Positions 8,565-17,098 of a stretch of 64,000 nucleotides of DNA are shown here, one piece after another (the stretch's first letter is position 1; each line of letters opens with the position of its first letter). The notes beneath the pieces were generated by a model. It was not told where the DNA came from. It made no database searches and saw only the letters and a program-made list of their open reading frames with translations. Position numbers and translations under genes: made by a program. Source of the stretch: Gillisia hiemivivida (lineage in GTDB: Bacteria; Bacteroidota; Bacteroidia; Flavobacteriales; Flavobacteriaceae); the NCBI RefSeq assembly GCF_007997295.1, contig NZ_VORY01000003.1, positions 124,001-188,000 of the forward strand. Reading direction: 5' to 3'.

Positions 8565-9869
8565 TTAAGGGAAAATTCCTCTTTGTATATATGCTTTCTC
8601 AATACGCTTAATAGCAATACAGTAGGCAGCAGTACGTAGATCCATTCCCTCTTTTTCCGAATATTCATAAACCTTATTAAAAGATTCCCGCATTTTTTTG
8701 TCAAGTTTGGCCATCACTTCATCCAATTGCCAAAGTTCACCATTACGATTCTGTAACCATTCAAAATAACTGGCTACTACACCGCCCGAGTTACAAAGGA
8801 TGTCTGGGATAATTGATATTCCTCGTTCTAAAAGAATTTTCTCACCCTCCACATTTGTTGGGCCATTGGCACCTTCTGCAATCAGACGTGCTTTGATGTC
8901 TAGCGCATTTTTATCCGTAATTTGATTCCCTAATGCCGCTGGAATACATATATCACATTCAGTTGCAAAAAATTCATTTATATTCAAAACAGTAGCTTCT
9001 GGAAAATCAACTATACTTCCACTATTCATCTTACTGTAATTGAATAGATCCTCTACTGTAATTCCGTTTTGATTTTGAATACTTCCGAAGGCATCTTGCA
9101 CAGCGACTAATTTTGCACCTTCTTTTTCAAGAAAATAAGAAGCCCAATATCCTACGTTTCCGAATCCTTGAACAATAAACTTTTTATCAACTAATGTTTC
9201 ATTATTAATTTCTGCCCAGAATTTGATATTCAAGAAGACTCCATACCCAGTTGCGCGATCGCGCCCTTCGAGCCCGCCACTCCCTTCTGGTTTCCCTGTC
9301 ACTACATGCTGATTTGCAGTACGTTCAGCCGGTGGCCGAGTGCTCATATAGGTATCAGCAATCCAAGCCATTGTCTGGCTATTGGTATTTACATCGGGTG
9401 CCGGAATATCGTGTTCAGGCCCTATATTATCGGCCAGTGCAAAGGTGAACCTACGTGTAATGCGCTCCAGTTCTCCCTGAGAATATTTTGATGGGTCTAA
9501 TTGGATACCACCTTTCCCACCACCATAAGGTAAACCTGCCAGTGAAGTTTTCCAGGTCATCCACATTGCAAGTGCTTTAGCCGCATCAATATCAACTGTT
9601 GGATGGTATCGTAAACCTCCTTTATAGGGACCTAATGCATTATTGTGTTGTACTCTATATCCTGTGAAAATTTCCACCTCACCGTTGTCCATTTTAACTG
9701 GGAAGTGTACAATAATTTCATTGTTTGTAATGCTAAGTATCTTACGGATATTTGGATGTAAATCGATTTGATCTGCAGCACTGTGAAACTGCATCATTAC
9801 ATTGTCCAGCATACCTTTTACAGGTGCTTTTATTGTCTTGTTGTTCAATTCTGCTGTAATTGCTGTCAT
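8565..9869 (-). CDS. gdhA: Glutamate dehydrogenase (Glu/Leu/Phe/Val dehydrogenase family)
   Basis: A 434-residue dehydrogenase converting glutamate to 2-oxoglutarate and ammonia. The substrate site is visible: K83 (GPYKGGLRYHP), K107, K119 in LPYGGGKGGI, and D159 (PAPDVNT). The Rossmann nucleotide motif is GFGNVG near 225. The length fits the hexameric family. It heads the leftward stress-gene run. Upstream come a 54-residue Cys-rich ORF and a sigma-54 activator, so nitrogen- or redox-linked control is possible. Cofactor choice (NAD or NADP) cannot be read reliably. Confidence 0.9.
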   Translation of the reverse strand: MTAITAELNNKTIKAPVKGMLDNVMMQFHSAADQIDLHPNIRKILSITNNEIIVHFPVKMDNGEVEIFTGYRVQHNNALGPYKGGLRYHPTVDIDAAKALAMWMTWKTSLAGLPYGGGKGGIQLDPSKYSQGELERITRRFTFALADNIGPEHDIPAPDVNTNSQTMAWIADTYMSTRPPAERTANQHVVTGKPEGSGGLEGRDRATGYGVFLNIKFWAEINNETLVDKKFIVQGFGNVGYWASYFLEKEGAKLVAVQDAFGSIQNQNGITVEDLFNYSKMNSGSIVDFPEATVLNINEFFATECDICIPAALGNQITDKNALDIKARLIAEGANGPTNVEGEKILLERGISIIPDILCNSGGVVASYFEWLQNRNGELWQLDEVMAKLDKKMRESFNKVYEYSEKEGMDLRTAAYCIAIKRIEKAYIQRGIFP

Positions 9870-10075
9870 AAGTATAGATCGCCTAAGCGAATATTTTAAT
9901 TATTAGATTATTTAAAAAGACGGTTGCTTATCCTTCTTTGATGATATTTATTTCTGAATGAAATTTCATTCGCGTTTGGTTTTATTGAAACTTTTTGCAA
10001 TTTTCGTTGTTTTATTCTTCCAGTCGTGAAAAATGTGATTAGTGCATTAATAATCATATCATGAAATTAAAATTG

Positions 10076-10240
10076 TTAAGACATAACCATTTCTGGATGA
10101 TGCTCTTTTTTTATATTAGAATGTTCTACCGTTCCCTCATCATATTCGCTACACGACCATACTTGGCTTTTTTGATTGGTTAGTACGCAGGTTTCCCTAT
10201 GCGTGCATGTGGGACATATGTTGAATGAATTTATCTTCAT
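10076..10240 (-). CDS. 54-residue Cys-rich small protein behind a sigma-54 promoter
   Basis: A small ORF starting with ATG at 10240. It has four cysteines at 9, 12, 18 and 30 (CPTC, then C, then WSCSEY), which could hold zinc or an Fe-S cluster, and a His-rich tail (EHHPEMVMS). It lies alone between glutamate dehydrogenase and an NtrC-type activator gene. A close match to a sigma-54 promoter lies 27 bases upstream. I do not recognise the family. Its regular spacing of Cys residues and the dedicated promoter argue that it is real. Confidence 0.6.
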   Translation of the reverse strand: MKINSFNICPTCTHRETCVLTNQKSQVWSCSEYDEGTVEHSNIKKEHHPEMVMS

Positions 10241-10266
10241 AGTTTGCTATTATTTATATACCAAAA

Positions 10267-10282
10267 GGCAATGTATATGCCA
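10267..10282 (-). promoter_or_regulatory. Sigma-54 (-24/-12) promoter for the Cys-rich small protein
   Basis: On the minus strand the sequence is TGGCAT-ATACA-TTGCC. It matches the sigma-54 consensus TGGCAY-N5-TTGC with exact spacing of the GG and GC dinucleotides. It ends 26 bases before the ATG at 10240, which gives a predicted start of transcription near 10256. The gene upstream on the same strand encodes an NtrC-family sigma-54 activator. Confidence 0.65.
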
Positions 10283-10313
10283 GTGGATGCCAAGAAAAGT
10301 TCTATAAAGAGGA

Positions 10314-10336
10314 AATCCCTTGTATTACAAGGGATT
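10314..10336. repeat. Perfect 10-bp inverted repeat, candidate activator site
   Basis: Arms AATCCCTTGT and ACAAGGGATT around a three-base loop. It lies about 30-50 bases upstream of the sigma-54 -24 element on the minus strand. It has no U-tract, so a terminator is unlikely in either direction. It could be an operator or upstream activator site. Confidence 0.5.
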
Positions 10337-10368
10337 GAGAGTTTAAAAGAAGTAATAACGAAACTGTT

Positions 10369-10412
10369 TGACTGATACAATATTTCCCGGTTGGGACAAA
10401 ATGTATCAGTCA
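10369..10412. repeat. Perfect 11-bp inverted repeat, candidate sigma-54 enhancer
   Basis: Arms TGACTGATACA and TGTATCAGTCA separated by 22 bases; inside is a smaller pair TCCC/GGGA. It begins ten bases after the stop of the NtrC-type gene and its centre lies about 135 bases upstream of the predicted sigma-54 start site, the usual range for enhancer binding. It has no T-run. A terminator for the activator gene remains an alternative. Confidence 0.5.
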
Positions 10413-10421
10413 GAAATAGAT

Positions 10422-11750
10422 TTAATCTGAAAGTTTCTCCCGTATTGTTTTACGATCTATACCTAAAATAGCGGCAGCTTTTGTTTTATTATTGTTTGTA
10501 GCGTTTAGTACTTTTTGAATATATCGTTTCTCTATTTCTTTAAGTGGAAGTAATTTTTCTTTTGGAAAATCAATATTGAATTTGAGTGCCTCCGGTAATT
10601 GTTCAATTTCAATAATTTTATCACACATAATTACAGCACGCTGTATAACGTTTTCAAGTTCTCGTATGTTTCCTGGCCAGTCATATCGCTGTAAAACATC
10701 GGATGCTTCCTGGCTTAATTTTATAAAACGATCTTTATATTCAACTCCATATTTGAATAAGAATTTTTCGACAAGCAAAGGAATGTCTTCCTTACGCTCG
10801 CGTAATGCTGCGACTTCTATTTCAACTACAGTAAGCCTATAGAAAAGGTCTTCTCTAAAAGTTTCTTTCTTGATCATTTCCTTTAAATCCCCGTTAGTTG
10901 CTGAGATGATGCGCACATCAATTTTATCTGGTTTCTGTGCTCCCACTTTTAACACCTCTTTTTCTTGAAGTACACGTAATAAGCGAGATTGTACCGCAGA
11001 AGATGCATTACCAATTTCATCCAAGAAAATAGTTCCTCCATTGGCTGCTTGAAAAAAACCATCTCGTGCTTTATCGGCTCCAGTAAAAGCACCTTTTGTG
11101 TAACCGAACAATTCAGATTCCAAGAGGTTTTCCGGAATACCACCGCAGTTTACTACAATAAATGGAGCTCGTGAAAATTTGCCGTGGTAGTGAATAGCTC
11201 GTGCTACAAGTTCCTTTCCAGTGCCACTTTCTCCCTTAATAAATATCGTGGCTTTGTTATCTTTTACACGCTCAATGATCTGGATGACAGCGTTAATTTT
11301 TTCGGAGTTTCCAATAATTTCTCCATAACTATCTGCTTTTTGTGATACTACATTAGTTAATGAACCTTTATCTTTTTTTATACTACTAAACGATTTGGTT
11401 ATTGCTGTGCTTAATTCATCCTTAGTAAAAGGCTTAGTGAGATATTCTACCACTCCAGATTTGATAGCTGAAAGTGAATCCTGCACAGAAGGATACCCTG
11501 TTACAACCAAAGTTGGAAGTTTTGGATAGTGTTCTGAAAGAAATTTAATAAGTTCAAATCCATCTATCTCGGGCATTTTTAAATCGGTAATAAGTAGATC
11601 GATCTTAGTTTCCCGTAATATTTGCACCGCTTCTTTTACAGAAATTGCCTTGTAGGTATGATAATCCCAAGATTTTAAATGACGCTGCAGCAGTTCTAAA
11701 ATATTGATGTCGTCATCTACAATTAATATATTCTCTTTTTTTAATTGCAT
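10422..11750 (-). CDS. Sigma-54-dependent response regulator, NtrC family
   Basis: A 442-residue regulator. The receiver domain (about 5-120) has phosphoacceptor D56 (LLITDLKMP) and KPF near 107. The AAA+ domain has Walker A GESGTGKE, the sigma-54 contact loop GAFTGA and Walker B GGTIFLDEIG. The C-terminal Fis-type HTH is TKAAAILGIDRKTIREKL. It starts six bases after its partner kinase and is coupled to an MscS channel gene. A sigma-54 promoter lies about 140 bases beyond its stop, making the small Cys protein a likely target. Confidence 0.92.
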   Translation of the reverse strand: MQLKKENILIVDDDINILELLQRHLKSWDYHTYKAISVKEAVQILRETKIDLLITDLKMPEIDGFELIKFLSEHYPKLPTLVVTGYPSVQDSLSAIKSGVVEYLTKPFTKDELSTAITKSFSSIKKDKGSLTNVVSQKADSYGEIIGNSEKINAVIQIIERVKDNKATIFIKGESGTGKELVARAIHYHGKFSRAPFIVVNCGGIPENLLESELFGYTKGAFTGADKARDGFFQAANGGTIFLDEIGNASSAVQSRLLRVLQEKEVLKVGAQKPDKIDVRIISATNGDLKEMIKKETFREDLFYRLTVVEIEVAALRERKEDIPLLVEKFLFKYGVEYKDRFIKLSQEASDVLQRYDWPGNIRELENVIQRAVIMCDKIIEIEQLPEALKFNIDFPKEKLLPLKEIEKRYIQKVLNATNNNKTKAAAILGIDRKTIREKLSD

Positions 11751-11756
11751 TAGTTC

Positions 11757-12833
11757 TTATTTTGGGAGTTTTACGGTAAATGTGACGCCTTTGTCTTTAT
11801 TGTTTTCTGCTATGATAGAACCATTATGACTTGCAACAATTCCATGTACAACACTCAAGCCAAGTCCAGAACCATCACCGGTTGGTTTTGTAGTAAAGAA
11901 GGGTTGAAAAACTTTCTCTTTCGCTTCTTCTGAAAGACCTGTTCCTTCATCTGAAATTTTCAAAAAAATATCTTTTTCTGATTGAAATGCTTCAATGGTG
12001 ACTAAGCTCTTTTTTGGCGAAAAATAAATAGCATTTATAATTAAATTGAATATGATTTGCGTAAGCTGAATTTTATCTGCTCGCATTAAAAGTGTATCAT
12101 CTTCAATCTTAACTATATATTTTACTTCTGCTTTTTTAAAAGAAGCATCCAAGAGTGCAATTGCATTTTTAATACTCGGTACAATATTAACTTCTTGCAT
12201 TTTTTGAGGCATTTCGCAGGCAAAAAACATCAATTTCTTTACAACTTCCCTCGAAAATATAGCATTTTGAATGATTTTATCGAGATCTTCAGAAATTGGA
12301 TTATCAGTTTTAAATTCCTCTTTCAACAATTCTGCAAAACCTAAAATGTTGGTAAGTGGAGTATTCAATTCGTGTGCAATCCCTGCAGTGATTTCTCCTA
12401 AGATACTCAATCTATCTGCTCGCTCCATCTGCCTCTTTAAAGAAGTTTCATTTTGCTGAATTTCGAGACGTTCCAGTAAATTCCCTAATTTAATTGCAAC
12501 ATTGTGTATTAAAGGTTGTTCCTCATTAAGGAATACAGATTCGGATTTATGCTGAGAGGCAACGATTTTTCCTTGTATTTTATTAAAAATGATAATGTCC
12601 GAAGAAATAAAATTTTTATAATTTATAGTTCCTGTTTGATATGTTTCAATAGATGTTTCAATGGCTATCTCAGTATTTTCTGGAAATTGGAAACCTTTTT
12701 TTAAACTCATTGCGATGGCACGGAAAGTTACCTTCATTGCTTCAGCATCTGAATTTGCGATGATAGACGAGATTTCATAAAGACAGGTGAGCTCTTTAAT
12801 ACGTTCTTTTAAAGCTTCTTCGGTATTACTCAT
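11757..12833 (-). CDS. Cytosolic histidine kinase partner of the NtrC-type regulator
   Basis: A 358-residue kinase without membrane segments. Residues about 1-130 form a GAF-like sensor region, followed by the dimerisation helix with H154 (AGIAHELNTPLTNI), the N box (IIFNLIINAIYF), and G boxes DEGTGL and GSGLGLSVVHG. All catalytic elements are intact. It lies 13 bases downstream of the MscS gene and six bases upstream of the response regulator. The signal is unknown; it should be an internal one because the protein is soluble. Confidence 0.9.
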   Translation of the reverse strand: MSNTEEALKERIKELTCLYEISSIIANSDAEAMKVTFRAIAMSLKKGFQFPENTEIAIETSIETYQTGTINYKNFISSDIIIFNKIQGKIVASQHKSESVFLNEEQPLIHNVAIKLGNLLERLEIQQNETSLKRQMERADRLSILGEITAGIAHELNTPLTNILGFAELLKEEFKTDNPISEDLDKIIQNAIFSREVVKKLMFFACEMPQKMQEVNIVPSIKNAIALLDASFKKAEVKYIVKIEDDTLLMRADKIQLTQIIFNLIINAIYFSPKKSLVTIEAFQSEKDIFLKISDEGTGLSEEAKEKVFQPFFTTKPTGDGSGLGLSVVHGIVASHNGSIIAENNKDKGVTFTVKLPK

Positions 12834-12846
12834 TTCTAGTACATTT

Positions 12847-13971
12847 CTAATTAATGGATTGCTGATCTCTTTTCATTACTATGGTTCTATATGGAAAAGG
12901 GATTTCAATACCTTCTTTATCAAAACGTTTCTTGATACTTTCTAATACTGCAATTTTGAGTTCGAAGCAGTCATTAAATTTTTCTCCCCAAGCCCACGCG
13001 CGAATTGTTATTGAAAAATCATTGAGCGAAATGACCCCTGTTTTGACTATCGGTTCACCGTTCTCTTTATCTAGTGCAGATCTATTATCATAGATAAGAG
13101 GGTGATTTTCACATTCTTCCTGCATTATCTTTTTGGCCAGGACTATGTCACTATCATAAGATATTCCAATCTCTATACGCTCACAACACTTAAGTTCACC
13201 AAGATCATAATTGATTAATTTTTCTTTATTAATAATAGAGTTAGGGATCACAATCATCTTATTTTCAAAGTTCCGAATCACGGTATGACGTAAGGTGATA
13301 TCAGTCACAGTTCCTACCATTGTGTCAGTTACTTTTACCAGATCTCCTACTTTAAAAGGTTTAAATGAAATTATAAATACTCCACCAACAAGGTTGGCCA
13401 AAGCTTCTTGAGAAGCAACACCTATTACAATTGCAATAACTCCGGCACCACCTAAGGCTGTTTGAGCAACTCCACGAAGTGAAGGAAATGCCAATAATCC
13501 AAATAAAATACCAGTAAAATAAATAGCAAATACAGCTACATACCTTAAAAATTTGAAACTTGTTGGATCATATTTGTTCTGAATCTTTTTAATGATACTT
13601 TTTTTAAACCAGATATTCGCGGAAGTTGCGGCTACAATAGTAAAGACTGCTAAAAAACCTAAATATAGAACCAGTTTGAAATCCTCCTTTTTAGCACCAT
13701 ATTTTTCTTCTTCCACAAAGAGGAAACTCAATGCGATAAGGCCAAGAACTAACCATAGGACGTTGAGCACACGTTTTATCAAATTCACAGGAGTTGTTTT
13801 TTCTCCGGGAAATTTTTTATGTTCTTGATTTACCAGCCATTTATGAACAAGACTCGTTAAAAGATATAATACTACAACCACGGTAACCACGATAACCGCG
13901 TAGATGATATCCGTTTTGTAAGTCAAAAAAAGATCTTTCATAGTTACTTTTTGATTTTCTATTTTGAGCAC
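12847..13971 (-). CDS. MscS-family mechanosensitive ion channel
   Basis: A 374-residue inner-membrane channel. There are about four membrane segments before residue 190; the pore helix region (about 165-200, AQTALGGAGVIAIVIGVASQEALANLVGG) is followed by the beta domain FKPFKVGDLVKV and the C-terminal vestibule. ATG at M12 (MKDLFLTYKT) is an equally good start. It opens the transcription unit with the kinase and sigma-54 activator, so membrane tension and two-component signalling may be linked, although a direct link is inference. Confidence 0.88.
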   Translation of the reverse strand: MLKIENQKVTMKDLFLTYKTDIIYAVIVVTVVVVLYLLTSLVHKWLVNQEHKKFPGEKTTPVNLIKRVLNVLWLVLGLIALSFLFVEEEKYGAKKEDFKLVLYLGFLAVFTIVAATSANIWFKKSIIKKIQNKYDPTSFKFLRYVAVFAIYFTGILFGLLAFPSLRGVAQTALGGAGVIAIVIGVASQEALANLVGGVFIISFKPFKVGDLVKVTDTMVGTVTDITLRHTVIRNFENKMIVIPNSIINKEKLINYDLGELKCCERIEIGISYDSDIVLAKKIMQEECENHPLIYDNRSALDKENGEPIVKTGVISLNDFSITIRAWAWGEKFNDCFELKIAVLESIKKRFDKEGIEIPFPYRTIVMKRDQQSIN

Positions 13972-13990
13972 GAGACTAATATCTTATATC

Positions 13991-14494
13991 TCATTCTAAA
14001 TTATTCTTGTGATACTTTAATTGTAAGTTTTTTATTTTCTGAAGGAGTTCTCCGTTTGCAGGACCTTTTATTACACAATTTTTTATAATTTTTTCAATGG
14101 GAATAAAATTAATAGGCACTGGTTTGGCGTTTATTTCTTCTAACCATTTCCCAAGCTGCTCAGCCGAACTGAGATAAACAATTTCTCCCAATCCCACCCA
14201 GCCATGTGCTGCGGCACACATAGGGCAGTGCTCACCACTGGTGTATATCGTGGTGTTTTTTCTTTCTTCTGCCGAAAGGTTTTGTGCCGCCCAATTTGCC
14301 AGTTCAATCTCTGGATGTGCCAGCACATTAATTTCATTCACCCGATTTCGGGCTGTGGCTATTACCTCATTCTTTTGGTTTATCAGAATCGAACCAAATG
14401 GTTCGTCACCCGCATTAAGAGCTTCTTCAGCTAACGCGAGGCAATGTTTGAGGTGTTTTAGATCTTCTCCTGATAAGTTTTCATTTCTTTTCAT
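13991..14494 (-). CDS. Zinc-dependent nucleoside/base deaminase (CMP/dCMP-type)
   Basis: A 167-residue deaminase. The zinc site reads HPEIE (instead of the commoner HAE) near 81-85 and CPMC near 110-113. The build and length match guanine or cytosine deaminase-like proteins of the TadA/CMP fold; the true TadA tRNA enzyme is less likely. It lies 19 bases upstream of the MscS gene, on the same strand. Confidence 0.82.
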   Translation of the reverse strand: MKRNENLSGEDLKHLKHCLALAEEALNAGDEPFGSILINQKNEVIATARNRVNEINVLAHPEIELANWAAQNLSAEERKNTTIYTSGEHCPMCAAAHGWVGLGEIVYLSSAEQLGKWLEEINAKPVPINFIPIEKIIKNCVIKGPANGELLQKIKNLQLKYHKNNLE

Positions 14495-14532
14495 GATAAT
14501 ATTTTAGATAGGGGATCGCTCAATTTTATTGA

Positions 14533-15240
14533 TCAAATCAATTTTTCACCAATCATGCCCATAGCAAAACCCAGGGTTGCCCCTAAAGAGATGGCGTAGT
14601 TGTTCTTTAATTTACTTTGTGGGGCGATATCCTGAAATAATAGATACAAAATTCCCCCGCTGGCAAACATCATAAGGTGTGCAGTTGTTTTAGGATAGCT
14701 GCTAAGGAACAAATGTCCAGCCAATGCTGCCACGATACCTGAGAAACTAAGCAAAAAGAAAACAATTAAGGTTTTTTTCTCGCTAAAACCACTTACTACC
14801 ATATCCCGATACGAGTTGAAAGCTTCTGGTAAATTTTGCAATCCAATAAAAATTGCCAATAAAACTGCAATAGAGTAATCTTCAGCAAAAACGGCTCCTA
14901 GGGCTATAGATTCAGGAATAAAATCCATGCACATCGCTAGTAAGGTAGCCATTTTTCCAACTTTTTTGGCCAATATTTTATCGATATAATAAAAGAGAAT
15001 TGCCCCTAAACCAAAGGAAAGTAAAAGTTCCCATAAGGCAAGTTTTTCCATTCCTCGTGGAATCAATACCAGTGCCACGGCAGAAAGGATGATACCTCCC
15101 CCTATAGCGATTATAGTATGTGTGATTTCATCTTTTACAGGACTGTCCTTTACTCGGTGATTGAAACTTTTTGCCAAAAGGCCGCCAATAAAAACGGTTA
15201 TTCCTGAGAATCCTGCATACAAAATTATGTTCCAAATCAT
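14533..15240 (-). CDS. ZIP-family metal transporter
   Basis: A 235-residue membrane protein with about eight helices. The two metal-site helices read MDFIPESIALG (about 108) and LQNLPEAFNSYRD (about 133), the latter typical of a bacterial ZIP branch that uses N/Q-N-L-P-E. Expected to carry zinc or another divalent ion into the cytosol. It starts 11 bases after the MFS gene. Confidence 0.78.
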   Translation of the reverse strand: MIWNIILYAGFSGITVFIGGLLAKSFNHRVKDSPVKDEITHTIIAIGGGIILSAVALVLIPRGMEKLALWELLLSFGLGAILFYYIDKILAKKVGKMATLLAMCMDFIPESIALGAVFAEDYSIAVLLAIFIGLQNLPEAFNSYRDMVVSGFSEKKTLIVFFLLSFSGIVAALAGHLFLSSYPKTTAHLMMFASGGILYLLFQDIAPQSKLKNNYAISLGATLGFAMGMIGEKLI

Positions 15241-15251
15241 TATCTTTAACT

Positions 15252-16412
15252 TTAGACTGTCCTATGTTTGTACCCTAAATGTACGACTAGGATGGCTAGA
15301 GATAAAATTATTCCTAGAACAGCTACACCAATCCATCCAAAATTTCCCCAAGCAATCGCCCCCAAGCTAGTGCCCAAGGCACCTCCAATAAAAAATCCTA
15401 CCATATAAATGGTATTCACACGGTTGCGTGCTTCAGGGTTTTTTGAAAATATGATATTCTGATTTGTGATATGCAAGGCCTGTAAACCCAAATCTACCAG
15501 AATAATCCCAATGATGAGTCCTGCAATAGAATTTGCTGAAAACAGAAAAATTCCCCAGGACAAAACGAGCAAAATTGCCGAAAACAGTATGATTTTATTT
15601 TTGCTCACCTTGTCGTTCATTTTGCCAACTACGGTTGCCGCCATGGCACCAACAATCCCGAAAAGGCCAAATGCGCCGGTCACTCCGCTGCCATAACCGA
15701 AGGAGTCTTCCATTAAAAACACCAGGGTAGTCCAAAAAGCACTCAGTCCGGCAAAAGCCAGTGCTCCCCGAAGTGCGGCAAGTCTCAAAGAGGCTTCGGT
15801 TTTAAAATAGAACCAAAGAGATTTCATTAAACTCGCATAACTACCTTTATAGGTGGGACTTATTTGTGGTAGCTTGAATTTCAGCAATATAAAGAGCGCA
15901 ACCATCATAATGGCAGCAACATAATACATCGTCCTCCAGCCGAATTGTTCGCCAACCAATCCACTAATTACTCTGCTACCTAGAATCCCAATAAGCAACC
16001 CGCTCATGACGATCCCAATAGCACGCCCTCGCCCTTTGTCATCAGACAATTGTGCTGCCATGGGGACAAAGAGTTGAGGTATGGCAGAAGTGAAACCGAT
16101 AAAAAAGCTACTTATTATAAGCAAAAGCAAGGAATTTGAAATTGCCGCGGCTACCAAGGAAAGGATCATTAGCAGAAAATCGAGCTTTAGTATTTTTTTG
16201 TTGGATATTTTATCCCCCAAAGGTATGATTATGAGCAAGCCAAAAGCATAACCTAATTGGGTAGAAAGAGCGACATTACTCACGGCAGATTCTGTGACAC
16301 CAAAAGTAAGGGCGATTTGATGTAGCAGTGGTTGATTATAATACAGGTTTGCCACCACCAAGCCAGCCGAAATGCTCATAAGGTATAAGACAGAGTTGGA
16401 GAGCTGTTTCAA
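15252..16412 (-). CDS. Major facilitator superfamily transporter (start moved to TTG 16412)
   Basis: A 12-helix MFS exporter of about 386 residues, beginning near VLYLMSISAGLVVANLYYNQPLL, a typical start of sugar-efflux or drug-efflux permeases. An open frame continues upstream to 16541, but its extra 43 codons overlap a GC-rich hairpin element and look unlike protein. I therefore place the start at TTG 16412; ATG 16379 is the alternative. The loop motif GRGRAIGIVMSG after TM4 supports the family. Substrate unknown. Confidence 0.8.
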   Translation of the reverse strand: MKQLSNSVLYLMSISAGLVVANLYYNQPLLHQIALTFGVTESAVSNVALSTQLGYAFGLLIIIPLGDKISNKKILKLDFLLMILSLVAAAISNSLLLLIISSFFIGFTSAIPQLFVPMAAQLSDDKGRGRAIGIVMSGLLIGILGSRVISGLVGEQFGWRTMYYVAAIMMVALFILLKFKLPQISPTYKGSYASLMKSLWFYFKTEASLRLAALRGALAFAGLSAFWTTLVFLMEDSFGYGSGVTGAFGLFGIVGAMAATVVGKMNDKVSKNKIILFSAILLVLSWGIFLFSANSIAGLIIGIILVDLGLQALHITNQNIIFSKNPEARNRVNTIYMVGFFIGGALGTSLGAIAWGNFGWIGVAVLGIILSLAILVVHLGYKHRTV

Positions 16413-16449
16413 GAGATTTTTTATTGAATTATAAAATATTTGCGACTTA

Positions 16450-16540
16450 GAGATAGTGGTGGGAATCCCGCAGACCGGCATGAGAAATGCCGGACGAGGA
16501 ATTGAAACGGATAGCCCGCTCGAACGCCCGTATAAAAACA
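16450..16540 (+). ncRNA. Structured GC-rich intergenic element, Flavo-1-like in appearance
   Basis: Between the DoxX and MFS genes lies a GC-rich block in an AT-rich setting. It has a perfect hairpin CCGGCAT-GAGAA-ATGCCGG (16475-16493) followed by GAAACGGATAGCCCG (16504-16518) and ACGCCC. Similar blocks with GGATAGCCCG...CGCCC occur between genes in many Flavobacteriia genomes, and I recall a Flavo-1 RNA motif in this group. I cannot confirm the identity here. It could be a small RNA or a dispersed palindromic repeat. Confidence 0.45.
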
Positions 16541-16621
16541 CTTTTGCCTCCCCCGATAAGTTATATATCCAAAATCAGAAAGCATTGTGGGCACGTAGTA
16601 ATTCTTTGCTAAAATATATAT

Positions 16622-16996
16622 TTAAGGTCTTAAAAGTTCACGATATTGATTTCTATAGAAGTAAACCATTGTAATGTTCAAAGCTAATAGTACAAGTGCA
16701 CCCCATATTTTTTCTGGATCCAGGCTAATGTGAAATAGCACGGCGTTAATGGAAACACTCATTAAAATTAATGCCATTAGGCCTCCAAACTTATTGAAAA
16801 TAAATGCCAATCCTGCAAGGATCTCCACAACTCCAACAAGCTGCATCGCGCCTGTAGAAAGTAAATTACCAAAATATTCATTGGCTTCTGGAGCCATTTC
16901 CGGAAAGGGGATATAATTGAAGAAGTGATCTAAACCGAAGAAGAGTAAAAAGACTCCAAAAAAGATTCGTATTGCAAGAGTTAATTTTTTATTCAT
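16622..16996 (-). CDS. DoxX-family membrane protein
   Basis: A 124-residue protein with four membrane helices and the DoxX signature: LAIRIFFGVFLLFFGLDHF at the N-terminus and QLVGVVEILAGLAFIFNKF in the middle. Such proteins are linked to redox or quinone stress in some bacteria. It stands alone, upstream of the hairpin element and the MFS gene. Confidence 0.8.
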   Translation of the reverse strand: MNKKLTLAIRIFFGVFLLFFGLDHFFNYIPFPEMAPEANEYFGNLLSTGAMQLVGVVEILAGLAFIFNKFGGLMALILMSVSINAVLFHISLDPEKIWGALVLLALNITMVYFYRNQYRELLRP

Positions 16997-17098
16997 AGCT
17001 TGAAAATTTCGAATTAGTAATTTTATTTCTGAATTGCAAAGTTGAATGTTTTTTATGAGCTAAACCTTCACCTATGTCAAGATAGTCAAAATACCCTA

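Noticed and set aside
9251-9491. Plus-strand frames inside glutamate dehydrogenase
   Set aside because: Antisense shadows of a well-supported gene.
16413-16541. N-terminal extension of the MFS transporter
   Set aside because: It translates a GC-rich hairpin element and precedes a normal MFS start region.
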